DNA from: Marsupella aquatica
Taxonomy: Eukaryota > Marchantiophyta
DNA: 64,000 nucleotides
Direction of reading: 5' to 3'
Assembly: GCA_973895155.1 (NCBI GenBank)
Contig: OZ316893.1
Coordinates: forward strand, 6,386,001-6,450,000
Program-made: the position numbers and the translations under genes
Notes under the pieces: generated by a model
What the model was told of the DNA's origin: nothing
Seen by the model: the letters and a program-made list of their open reading frames with translations, nothing else
The model's database searches: none
Part shown: piece after piece, positions 22,812-33,102 of the stretch
Numbering within the stretch: the stretch's first letter is position 1
Layout of the letters: each line of letters begins with the position of its first letter

Positions 22812-22832
22812 CAATGGATTTCTACATTCCAG

Positions 22833-22995
22833 GAAGAGATTATATGCTGTGGCTAGGGGTCGGAACCCTGGTTTGTATGAATGTTGGGAGGAGGCTTTGC
22901 AGCAAGTATCAGGCTATAGTGGCAACAAGCATAAAAGCTTCACATCCAGACATGAAGCAGAGGAGGGGCTTCGCTTCCACATTCATGCCCAGTGA
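22833..22995 (+). CDS. Orphan RNase H1 hybrid-binding (viroplasmin-like) domain exon
   Basis: After an acceptor-like CATTCCAG, the frame reads RLYAVARGRNPGLYECWEEA then QQVSGYSG, KHKSF and EAEEGL, ending at TGA 22995. This is the signature of the small N-terminal domain of eukaryotic RNase H1 (Pfam Cauli_VI / RHBD), which binds RNA-DNA hybrids: Y-A-V-A-R-G, the conserved Tyr-x-x-Trp pattern and G-Y-S/G. No RNase H catalytic domain follows before 23300, so it is a fragment, a terminal exon of a different architecture, or an element-carried domain. The domain recognition is firm; the gene model is not. Confidence 0.6.
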
Positions 22996-23325
22996 TAGAC
23001 TATGTTCAGGATAAAGCACTAGGGTATACCTAGTATGGTACTGATCAGTACAATAGCAATGATTCGATGACCTAAAGCTTTCAACACAAATTTTCCACTC
23101 AAGAGCTCTTCAAAACAGCTACCTTCATGGCCATGTGCATGGAAGCTATTTTTGTATAGTCATGTATCAATTAAAATGACATTGAAACAGCAATTGTGGG
23201 TTAGTTGTTCTATCCAAAATCTCACTGCTTGATGAAATTCAGAGGAAACTTCTTCTCCATAGTGATTGATATCGATTATCATTATATATTACAGTCAAAA
23301 TTTGACCTAGTACAGAATTGTGGCC

Positions 23326-23712
23326 CTACTTATGTTGCAACACATTAGCTAGCAACTTGGAATAGAACCCATTTTGACTATCCATTGGATTATTGAAGTC
23401 TACATCATTTACTTGTGAGAGTGCTACATCTAGGACCTCCTGTGAATGCAACCTTGTGACTGAATCCCTGACTTCATCATCTGAGATGTAGGCTTCTTTC
23501 CTTGCAAAGACTGCATCAACCCTAAACTCTTCATCCTCATCCTCAATGTCTGAGTCTGCTCTAAGACTATCCTCATACTCTGAGTTGTTGTTGGAGATGT
23601 TCTCCACTTCATTGTCATGGTTTGACTCATCTTCGTCGCTGTAGTTTGCTATAGAGAACCAAAAGAACTCTTTTACGTCTCTAAACTCGGTATTCGTTCC
23701 CGTTAAGAACAA
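23326..23712 (-). CDS. Hypothetical acidic ORF (up to 128 codons)
   Basis: Very Asp/Glu/Asn-rich (about residues 25-65) with no known motif. The open frame has only a TTG at its far end, so any true start would come from an upstream exon. It could be an exon of a decayed element gene. Confidence 0.25.
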   Translation of the reverse strand: MFLTGTNTEFRDVKEFFWFSIANYSDEDESNHDNEVENISNNNSEYEDSLRADSDIEDEDEEFRVDAVFARKEAYISDDEVRDSVTRLHSQEVLDVALSQVNDVDFNNPMDSQNGFYSKLLANVLQHK

Positions 23713-24540
23713 GATTGGGTTGGTTTGATGTAATAAACTAAAAATAAAGCTTTAAGCTATTGTGTCACACATAGTAATCAATCTTGACTACTTTAATTAG
23801 GTACTTTGAAGATCGCTCTACAGCGATGAGCAGTTTTTGATGATAACTCAACATCATATAACCATCAATTAATCAAAAGGTTGCAATTAACAAAACACAA
23901 GGAAAAATCTCTTAGAGTATGCTTAAGGGAGTTTGGAATATACCAAGGTTACTCCTTAGACATAAGCAATAATGGAATGACTTTAAGGGAATTCAAATCC
24001 ACACAGCTTTTCAGATCTAAACTGCATACTAGAGTATCCTTTTAAAATGCCGGCAACATGTCTTGACCTTTCTTCCTAAGTGATACTTAGTCAAGATCTA
24101 AAAGGATAAATACTTCAGCATTTAGATGGTACTAAGCAACATGAAGGTGAAAACATCATTTCCAATGCAACTTAAACTCAATGGGTTAACTCTAAGAACT
24201 TGTGAGATTACAATGTGTCACCAAAGCGGAATCTGACATTATAATTCACGAGATTCATAACTGAGGTTTTACTTCAAGTATTTGGGTTCCAAAATACAAG
24301 AAGAAGGTAAGTCCCTCCTAGGATTGCCTGCTCTGAACTTCAAAAAGTCCAAAATCACAAGGACAACACCAAGGGGCGACAAGTCATGTCTGACTTACTT
24401 ACTTCTGTTTATTAGTAGTGGAAGATACTTATAGTGAAAAACATCGAGGAAAAACCCTTGGGGGTTGAAGAGTCATGACCCTTCAAAAAGTCAAAAATGA
24501 AAACCAAGTATGAAAAGGTCTAAAACTAACTAAGTTAAGT
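23713..24540. other. No gene seen
   Basis: AT-rich sequence without a supported open frame, lying between the acidic ORF and the 8-bp repeat array. Confidence 0.5.
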
Positions 24541-24625
24541 TTACCGTAGTATCGTAAGATCGTAATTCGTAAAAGCGTAGGTTCGTAAGATCATAAGATC
24601 GTAAGATCGTAAAGTCGTAGTTGCG
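24541..24625. repeat. Degenerate 8-bp array (TAAGATCG), left copy
   Basis: Imperfect repeats of TAAGATCG mixed with variants such as GTAATTCG and AAAGTCG. A cleaner copy of the same array lies at 27427-27510 on the other side of the 803-codon ORF. Confidence 0.85.
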
Positions 24626-24845
24626 AAAACTTAACGATAACCCTAAACTCAGCAAACTAAAGTATTTCTAACTTTCTAACTACAATCCAAAGTGATTGAG
24701 ACTTTGCCAATGTGTTTTCCTATGTATAAGCTGTCTACTGAAAAAGACTTGATGAGTTTTGGAATCTTAAAACATGTCTAATAAAATCGAGCGGGGTACA
24801 GTAACTGAAACTGCCTCTGACACTTAACAAAATTGCAGGTCTGCT

Positions 24846-27257
24846 TCAATCTTTTGGTTGTCGAATATCCTCTGGTTCTCTAATTTCTACTTTCCAAATA
24901 GTGCGCGTCCGAATAGCTTCCCTTACTTCATCACAGTGAGGTTGATCCCGGATGTAAGGTAGACATCTCATCTGTCTTCCCCAATACATAAGTGGCATCC
25001 TTTTCTCCAAAAAGCACTGGTTGATTCTGATTGCTTCCCGTAAGATGCCTATGACATCTAAACAATTGCACGAGTTGGCGTAGACAGATGGGTAGAATTG
25101 TAAGAACATCTCTGTACTCAGCATCTTGTTGTAGGAGGATCGTAATTTCCACTGCACATCCCGAAAGTAGCGAGTGTAGTTTGTTAGCTGCTGCGTGCTG
25201 ATGTTGTTCCATACTCGCTGCTTGTCTTCATAAGAAGTGGTTGAAGTAAGGATAACCTTGGGTCCAGTGGGAATATATGAGTGATCAGGGGTAGTAGACT
25301 TGTTGCTCTGTTTTAGAAAAATCAGTAAGAAATCTAAAGCATAAGCGGCTATATTTCCCAAATAGGCCAGGATTAAATCCGGGTCATCAACTTCAACATC
25401 ACCTTGTAGAAACAAAACGGCCAGTATAGGTCGGAAGTAGACTGAATCTGTCCAGTACTCATCAAACTGAGCCAACTCCACGCGAGAGGTACCAATCATC
25501 CTGAGATCAAAAATGTAGCTAGCCTCTGCTTTCTTCAAATAATAAAACCTCCAGAACTCACTTATAGGCGGTGTATTGGCATGCATAACCTTACAAGTGG
25601 TGACATACTTCTGGACTTGTTGCTCTGGTGTTCTAGGCTCCATTTTATAGATGATAGCGTTTCTAGGAGTTTGGGTAGAAGAAGTGACAACTGCAACAAG
25701 GTTGGGGTTAGATCGCAAGGTTGCATTAACTCTTTCGAATCCCTGATCTGGTGAGTCACAGACTGGAATATCATAGGGAAAGAAGTATTCTAGTGTGGAT
25801 GGAGGATCAGAATCTTCAGAAAAGGGAAATCCTTGCTGAGAGAAGGGCTGTGTGGAGTGCAAAGATTTATGAGGTAGACTATCAGTAGGCTCATAATTTG
25901 AATCAGGACTATAGGGAAACTGAGAGGATGGCAGTGGGGAGCGTGAAGGTTCAGGTCTATCAAGAAATTCATCGACTATGGAGGTGACTTCTTCTGAACG
26001 GCAGCCTAACATAGTAGTTAACTCATGGACAATCTTAAGGCAGGAGTGATGTTCTACAGATGAGCAGGGAGGAGGCTCTGAATTTGTAGGTGAGGTCTCC
26101 TTCAAGTCTGTAGGGGATGGAACTGAGATTTGAGCCACAGTCTTAACAGCAAAAAGTTCCTCTGTGGAGAGCTGAATTTCTGCTGGAGGTGAAGATGATG
26201 GCGAATTCTCATGATCCGGAGATGAAAGTGCAGAAGGAGGAACCTGTGTCACTGCGTCATGGTGCAATTGCTCAATGGTCTCGTACAGTGAATGAAAGTC
26301 ACAGTTGAGCAAAGCACACACCTTACTGATCAGGGTCTGATTGGAGTCGTCCTGTGCAAGTCGAATAGGAAACTTCCCAATTCCTGTGGAAAGGGGTGGT
26401 GAGGTGATCCCTGGGTAGTCTATCATCTCAGCATCTGTAGTAAGTGCTTCTAGGTCCATGGGTACCTCATCTGAAGGACTTGAATTGTGAAGACTTGCCC
26501 GGCTGCCTGGAGAAGCTGGCGATATGACGTTTGCCTCTTCTGCTGTAGTAGGCATAATTTCATCTTGTTCCCACAACTTGGAGATTTCTTCCATAAGATA
26601 ATCTCTCTCCATCACCTCCTCAGGAAGTGAGCAATCAAAAGCGGAGTATAGCTGGGCTAGATAGTTTTGCAGTTGAGTTGATTGATTCGCCCTTAATGTC
26701 CGAAGTTGATCCCTCACAACATTGAAAAATACCAAAGCCCAATTGACCTTTACTCTACCACTGTGCGCAGCGATGATGGTATTGGCCAGAGAAATGGAGC
26801 AACCAGTTGGTTTCTTGGGATGAAAAATAGGAACCAAAAATTCCAAAAGAATTCTTAGCTCCAAATGATTGCATTGACTCACATTCCAGCCATTTCTCTT
26901 ATTCCGGGTACCTGAAAAGTATGGAGTTGATGTATCATCCTTGGGCGAAAGTAGCGCTTCTCCGTCAGCAGAACATCCAAAAGCATACGTGAAGTGATCT
27001 ATGGTCCATTTGCTGGGCCGTCCTCGAATAGAAGTAGGCGAAGGTGAGGCGACAATTGATCCTCTGACAAAATCTTCCAGGTAGGTGTCCAACTCTGAAG
27101 TCCATGGTAGTCATAATAATTTCTCCAGTCCAAGCTCTCTCAAGGATTGGCGTAATGATTCATAGCTCTCTTCGGTCCTGGGGAGCCTGACGACGAGCGC
27201 TTTTGGAATTGCCACAGAATCAATGAGGTATTCCTCATCACAATCGAATGTTGCCAT
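24846..27257 (-). pseudogene. Large unknown ORF, 803 codons, one in-frame TGA
   Basis: From ATG 27257 (MATFDCDEEYLIDSV) the frame runs to 24846 with a single TGA at 27113-27111, followed by CTA; 748 codons after that stop are open. Without the upstream ATG the long part has only a TTG start, which supports the joined reading. N-terminal third: basic RGRPSKWTIDHFTYAFG, then a helical-looking domain with VKVNWALVFFNVVRDQLRTL. The middle (about residues 230-450) is Ser/Pro/Glu-rich and probably disordered. C-terminal third: second folded region (FWRFYYLKKAEASYIFDLRM, VWNNISTQQLTNYTRYFRDV). The helical N-terminal domain loosely recalls plant transposon-associated proteins, but I do not recognise the family. 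Its MULE-like neighbour lies upstream on the same strand and 8-bp arrays sit on both sides. UGA-CUA is a known leaky stop context. Confidence 0.55.
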
Positions 27258-27426
27258 AGCTCTCGGGTTCACAATCTTGAGGTGGATGCTGATCAGATGA
27301 AGCGGAGCGATGCTTGTAAGCGTCAGAAATAGTCATGCAGAGAGTGATTCGCTCTGGTCGTAAGATTTCACGCGATGCGGCTCATAGTGTACTTTCCGCC
27401 CGTTAGTCTTGCAACGGCGTAATCTT

Positions 27427-27510
27427 CTAGTATCGCGTAAGTTCGTAAATCGTAAGGTAATAAGATCGTAAGATCGTAAGATCGTAAGATCGTAAGATCG
27501 TATCTTACTA
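27427..27510. repeat. 8-bp array (TAAGATCG), right copy
   Basis: Five or more exact TAAGATCG units preceded by degenerate ones. With 24541-24625 it brackets the 803-codon ORF in direct orientation, about 2.9 kb apart. Confidence 0.88.
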
Positions 27511-27584
27511 AAAGGCGTAAAAAATGTAAGTTTAAGTGAACTTAAACTTTAGCGACCAGAAAATTTAAAAATTTGCACTTAATC

Positions 27585-29533
27585 TTAGCTTTTCAAGTTT
27601 ACTGTATATCCACAATCGCTGCCCATGGAAGGTCCTGTGCCTTTACCTTGAGATAGGAATGCATCCCTACCTGCACACTTCCTTTTATCATGTCCAACTT
27701 CTCCACAATGGCCACATCGTCGTGGCCTGCGGACAGGATCCTCTTCTGGAAACCTCAATCTGGCCTTCTCGGATGGCCGACCCCTCTTCCACCTAATCAA
27801 TGGTGGACCACACCATGAGTCTGGTTGTAGATCAGTCTGCAATATGGCAGGAACAGTAATAGAGTATGTTCGCTGGAATGCTTTAGTGGAGTAGAGAGGT
27901 GAAACAAAGTCAAATTGTCTCTTTTGCAACCTGGTGCATGCCCTCCATGCATGCACGCAAGGCAAAAGGGTGTTCTGCCAATCACCACAACTACACAACC
28001 ACTCGGGTTCAAATTGAACTAGAAATTGTCTCCCAAGAAAATCAGTCACCCTACATTCAGCATGTGATGACGCATCAGCAAGAAGAAGAGTAGCTTTCTC
28101 CTCAGTTTGTTTCAAAGTTGTCATTATGTTTGGAGGGAATTGTGTAGTGATGGACATAGCCAATTCTCTCTTGTCAAAGAACTTAGTCATCATGTAGTCC
28201 CACAAGAGATTAGACTGCTTGAACGCCACTTCTTGTCGTTGTGGCTTCAACGCCCTATTCAAGCTCTCCGTTGCTTGGCTAGTCTCATGCCCCCACCTGT
28301 TATCAAGTGTTTTCAATAAGTACATAGTTCTTACAGTCATCTCTAATCCACAAAAGGACAGCATTTTAACTTTGTAAGATAAATGTACCTTCTCATTGGA
28401 CAGTAAGCTCTTCAGTAGTGCTTAGGATGGGCTGTCTTCTCAATGTAATCTGCAAGTGGAGCATTTTTGTCTTAAATTCGGTCCAATCTTCTTTTGAATT
28501 GCTCTGGTGTAGTTGCATATGCCAGCGGCTCAAACTCCTTGCTTGCTTGCTTGTTGAAATGTGTCCTGTAATTTTCATTCATGTATGATGAGAAAAACCA
28601 AGACAGTAAGCATGAGAGACTATGACTCTACATGTGCAACAACTTGCTTGAATAGACTTACCTGTAATTATCTGCACGGTGCCATGAGCAAAAGGCATGG
28701 AATCCCCTTGGGAAAACCTCTTCCATACCATCCAATAATCCTTTCTCTCAATCAGAAATGAATACAGTGCTAGGTCTTGTTAACTCAGGAATAGCATCTC
28801 TAATCATTCGCAAAAAATAGAGCCATTCCGTAGGGTTCTCACTGGGTACCATACAGTAAGCTTAGCATGACGATGGTGTTATTGGCATCCAGTGCTGATG
28901 CTATGAGCAAAATTTGAGGATATGCAGATCTGGTGTGTGTTCCATCGAAAGCAACCAGAGGCCGACAATGCTTGAATGTCTCCCGAGCCGCTCCCGGGCA
29001 TACAAACAAACTATGGAACCGTCCATTTGGTGCTGAGTATTTAACTATGGCAGTAGGATCCCGTTGCAAAATGTGATGACAATGAGGTGGAATCAAGTAG
29101 AAAGAGTCCTTCTCTCGTCCATCCAACTTCTCCAATGCCTTCTTTTTTGCTGCCCAGGCAATATGGTACTTGATATCTGGATGAACCAAGGCTTGGGCTG
29201 TATCCCGCAATGAAGAAGCTCTAGTTTGTCAATTTCTCATGACAATCTCCATTATTTGTTGTGCCAAGCAATCAGAGTTAGTATGCATTCGCCATTACCA
29301 ATGGTCAGTTGCCTCATAGGTGTGTTCAATGTCTGCCTTCATGATTGTAATTTTTCCGCTTTTCTTTTTTCTTATGGCTCGGATTCGCCAAGGACATCTT
29401 CTGTCATTGTCTTCACATTCATCATTCATTCTACAATGTGCCAGGTATCTTGTCAAATCTTTCTTGTAGGTTTGAATAATTTGTGTAGTATGCATGCAAC
29501 ACAATTTCGGACCGATCGAGAAGTGTGACACAC
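27585..29533 (-). pseudogene. MULE transposase, major part (split by 12-kb insertion)
   Basis: Mutator-like transposase, read from 29533 leftward: DNA-binding region with NDRRCPWRIRAIRKKKSG (29295-29531); catalytic core start with HCRPLVAFDGTHTRSAYPQ (28839-29228), where the first catalytic Asp sits in FDGTH; FCSWHRADN segment (about 28690-28740), the expected CxxH-type motif; then helical region and SWIM zinc finger (CSCGDWQNTLLPCVHAWRA) and CCHC knuckle (CGHCGEVGHDKRKC) in 27585-28364. Defects: TGA at 29231-29229, a one-base frameshift near 28850 (LLYG then PSENPTEWLYF in another frame), TGA at 28750-28748 where SDREKGL is expected. At least one real intron remains (AG/GTAAGT after RADNY). 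The N-terminal exon is at 41557-41692, separated by the inserted element. Confidence 0.85.
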
Positions 29534-29542
29534 TTCTCGTTT
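29534..29542. repeat. Target-site duplication, left (9 bp)
   Basis: TTCTCGTTT, identical to 41548-41556. The bases outside it differ on the two sides, so the repeat is exactly 9 bp, the length typical of Mutator-type insertions. Confidence 0.85.
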
Positions 29543-29812
29543 AGCTCGATTCCATTTTTTTTCTAAGGCAATGCAATCTCCGATAAAACTGCCAAAAAAT
29601 AAAAAAAAACATGAGTTGCCTACATTGCATCACCGCGGGAATGTAGGGAGTGATACGTGCATCGGGTTTTACATTCGGTCTGTGAAAAAGTTTGAACTAC
29701 GAGTAACTTGGTCCAAAACCACGTAATCGAGGGTCGACCACGCACTAACCCGGGTTAAGGCGGAAAGTAACCATGGTTAAGGGGGAAAGTTACCATGGTT
29801 AGAGCATCCCCT

Positions 29813-29818
29813 ATATAA
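29813..29818 (+). promoter_or_regulatory. TATA box of the plus-strand unit
   Basis: CTATATAAAGAG sits 270 bp inside the element's left end, preceded by two TACCATGGTTA-like repeats (about 29769 and 29792). It is well placed to start the plus-strand transcript. No gene is supported between here and 30622 apart from the palindrome array. Confidence 0.6.
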
Positions 29819-30102
29819 AGAGGAGCGGGCTGCCCATAAAAAGTTTATTTTCGCCGGAGCGAACAACACCTCACTCAAAGTGAATACTGAACTCCTATCA
29901 AGTCTTGCATTCCTCCCAAGAGACTTGACTCTTTCTCCAGAGAACCCGATAAATTTATCGAAACTACCATTCCAGTCGAGTATCATCCATGTAAGGTTGA
30001 CTTGTCATTTGGTGTCAATGTCCTGATCTGAGAGTTTATGCATTCCTCTGTTGCATTCCTTTGATCCAGTGCGCATTCATTCCATAAATTATATTCAAGG
30101 TC

Positions 30103-30440
30103 CGATAAATTTATCGGAGTATCCATTGCTGTCATTGATTGAAGATTGCTTGAGACTCCGATAAATTTATCGTAGTTTCCATTCCTGTGATTGATTGAAG
30201 GTTGCTTGAGACTCCGATAAATTTATTGGAGTTTCCATTCCAGTGATTGATTGAGGATTGCTTGAGACTCTGATAAATTTATCGGAGTTTCCATTCCTGT
30301 GATTGATTGAAGATTGCTTGAGACTCCGATAAATTTATCGGAGTTTCCATTCCAGTGATTGATTAAGGATTGCTTGAGACTCCGATAAATTTATCGAAGT
30401 TTCCATTCCTGTGATTGATTGAAGATTGCTTGAGTGTGTG
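30103..30440. repeat. Six-copy 56-bp array built on the 14-bp palindrome
   Basis: Each unit reads CGATAAATTTATCG, then GAGTTTCCATTCC, then TGATTGATTGAAGATTGC and TTGAGACTC. Palindromes start at 30103, 30159, 30214 (one base changed), 30271 (one base changed), 30327 and 30383. Another copy precedes the array at 29948, and the longer palindrome GGTGCGATAA-AG-TTATCGCACC follows at about 30471. Confidence 0.92.
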
Positions 30441-30621
30441 AGGGAGTCATGTCTTCAAGATGAATGCAAGGTGCGATAAAGTTATCGCACCCTCTTGTGA
30501 GACTCATCTTCCTCTGTTTTGTTTGGAGACTCATCTTCCTCTATGATGTCGCAGTGCTGCAGGGTTTAGGAGGCACAACGAAAGGTCGATTGCACTCGGT
30601 GGATCAAAGGTATAGTGACAA

Positions 30622-30837
30622 ATGGCTATCTTAATTCAAAATCATGTCAAACGTGCACGCCGGTTGTACAAGAAACTCGTGCAACATAAAGTTCTCCCCA
30701 TTGGTGTAGGAGCGTTGTGGATGGGTGGTACTGATCCCGGAGATAGGCAGAATCCTCTCCGGATTGAGTTCTGCGGAATGAATGGTGCAGGAGTTCCAAT
30801 CCATTCGAGGTTGATGTTAACGGCGTGTCTCCATTAA
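30622..30837 (+). CDS. Hypothetical element ORF (71 aa)
   Basis: A basic N-terminus (MAILIQNHVKRARRLYKKLV) then a hydrophobic Gly-rich stretch; no known domain. It lies downstream of the palindrome array and may be an exon of a longer transcript continuing toward the F-box-like ORF. Weakly supported. Confidence 0.3.
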   Translation: MAILIQNHVKRARRLYKKLVQHKVLPIGVGALWMGGTDPGDRQNPLRIEFCGMNGAGVPIHSRLMLTACLH

Positions 30838-31181
30838 TTCTTTGGAGTTTTCTTGTAACTATTGTTGTCATCGTCTTGACAACAAGTACCATAAATTGGC
30901 ATACTTATGTTGTCAGATTTGGAACGAGGACCCTTGGGTCAACCTTTCATGATGAGTGTTGTGACCTTCACATTGAGGTGCGTTTTGTAAGGACATATTT
31001 AAGTAAACAAGTCCTACCCATGTCCAGCAAATACACAAGGTCCGAGTCCTAATCTTTAAACTATCGTGCAGGGTTGGTACTGTGGATATCTTCGGTTACA
31101 CCAGGTGATTGAAGGTACTTTTATTGGTGGTTTTGGTAGCTCTGCTTCCTGGCTGCGTCGGAGAACCTAATCGTTGCTAAG

Positions 31182-31709
31182 ATGGCATCCGTATTAGCCC
31201 ACGAGCGTAGGAAATATATTCAAGGAAAAGTGCCTGGTGTGGAATGCGGCGGGGAATGCGGTAGTCTGTTGAATGGACTTCCTGATCAACTTGTTGAATC
31301 TCACATTTGGCCTCTCTTGGCGTTGTCTTGCACACAAGATGAACACCTTGGCCTTGACCTAAAACTTTTACCCGAAGAATGACTGGCTCGAATGAGAACA
31401 ATCATTTGTCTTGGAGCCACCTCGAAGAAATGGAACCATCTTGTTGTTGGTACACGATTTTGGGCTTTACTGAAATACGTAGTCCATGAGATTAATAACA
31501 TAAACCAAATGCTCGCAAGCATTCCTAATGTCGACCTTCTCTCAAACCTACATATTGCTAGGGTCTTCCGAGAGGAAACTCATTTCCTCCCTCCCATAGA
31601 TATGTTTGGGTGCTTCTCGTATGACCGATTAGATGCATTTCTTAGAGTTTGGGTGAATCTTGGAGAAAGCGGGAAGCGGAAAATTCTTGCATGGCATGGA
31701 CAAGTCTGA
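31182..31709 (+). pseudogene. F-box-like protein, one in-frame TGA
   Basis: ATG 31182 opens MASVLAHERRKYIQGK. About residue 27 starts an F-box-like motif: LPDQLVESHIWPLL, then after the TGA at 31380-31382 LGATSKKWNHLVVGTRFWALL, matching the F-box pattern LPdeLvexIl...L...skrW..l...W. F-box proteins recruit substrates to SCF ubiquitin ligases. The frame is the same on both sides of the stop (LLPEE, stop, LARMRTI), so a single C-to-T change from CGA explains it. C-terminal part unknown. F-box identity is moderate; other short helical domains could look similar. Confidence 0.5.
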
Positions 31710-32039
31710 GTGGATGAGGCATTGCTGCGAACATCCGATAAATTTATCGCACTCCTCATTCCTCTGGTCGATTTAGTAGTCAATTGTTTTGGGTGCTCTA
31801 AGGTTTGCTCGAGAAGAGCTTGTAAAAAACACTTTGAATGTAAATGACCCTGCCTCGCCTGACTTTGGGTTGTGTGGTCCAGAGTGTAGATTTTTTGCGC
31901 CTCTACGGACGATTAGCTGACAAGTGCATTGGCTTCACAACCCGTTATACAAGGTACTATAAAGTTGAATGAAACTTGTAGAATTGTAATGAGTATGTTC
32001 TCCAAAATGTATTCTTGATTTCTATTCGCTGATTAGGCC

Positions 32040-32764
32040 ATGCTTGAGCGACGCATTTTTGTACCCTTCGTGGATCCTCCGGAATGGGGGAATTGCGCCC
32101 TGATGGACCAGCTAAGGAAGCTGGATGAATCACTAATTTTAAAGATTTGCAGGCTGGTAGCAAAACCATTTTATAATAACGCATATTACTTCTACGTAGA
32201 CCAGGTAGGGGGAGAAATTTATATCCGGTGGGATAGATCATATGCTGCATTTGCTAGAAGTATTATCCTGCTTTTTCTTAAAACCGGTGTAGTAAAACAT
32301 TTTATACTGCACTACTGTTATGTTGTGAAGGGCAATCCTGCCTATGAACCAGAATTCTATGCCCACAACAGACGTAGAGCATTCGATGAGATTCAGATGT
32401 GATTGACCAGCTGGACAATCCTCTTGCTACCGAGTTTTTGATTGACACTAGTGGGAAGTTATATTCGTATAGGACTCGTCAACTGCCCCCTCGGCCTCTT
32501 TGTCCGTTATTTAGGTTAACTTATGTATCTTGTTTATGGACAAATGTCCTTGACAATGGTGAGATGTGTCAGTGTTGCACAAATGCCTGTTGTGACGTTC
32601 TGTCACGCCGCTATTCAGTAGCTGAAGTTAATCCTGAGACCGGTGCCACAGATTTTCATTGGCTGTGGGCCTATGATCATAGGATCACTCATATACCCCA
32701 ATGGCCCAAGAAGCTAATCTCTCGCTTCGCTGTAGCGCGGTTTGATCTTGGGTGGGATGATTGA
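32040..32764 (+). pseudogene. Unknown element protein, frameshifted (about 240 aa)
   Basis: ATG 32040 (MLERRIFVPFVDPPEWG) runs to DEIQM at 32402, and the next frame continues from 32399 (IDQLDNPLATEF) to 32764, so one protein is broken by a single-base indel near 32397. The second half is Cys-rich (MCQCCTNACCDVLSRRY), which could bind a metal. I recognise no family. It lies in the plus-strand unit between the F-box-like ORF and the methyltransferase gene. Genomic neighbourhood is the only functional clue. Confidence 0.45.
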
Positions 32765-33102
32765 TTAGGCACATTATCACATGTACACTCAGTCGTCAAT
32801 TTAAAGAAGGCTCACTTTTTGTTTGGACCACTTTTGCAATAATTTTATCGGTGTTGGTCTCATTTTTAGATGTTGACACATACGATAATGTAATCTCGGC
32901 CGTCAATTTATATCGTGCTCATATTTGTTTGCAATAATTTTATCGGAGTTGGTATCGCTCGTGGAATGACCTAATGCTTGTACGTGAATGAGCACTTTCT
33001 GAGTTCATTGTATCGATGTTTGCATGCCGGTTTTTGGTTTTTTGGTTTGTCAAAGCGATAAATTTATCGCTCCTTGCATTCAGATTTGCAGACTTTGTCA
33101 TC

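Noticed and set aside
22833-22995. Caulimovirus-derived insertion because of the viroplasmin-like domain
   Set aside because: This small domain is shared with cellular RNase H1, and no other pararetroviral gene or motif is present around it.
30103-30440. CRISPR-like array
   Set aside because: Units are contiguous tandem repeats without unique spacers, in a eukaryotic transposon, and there are no cas genes.
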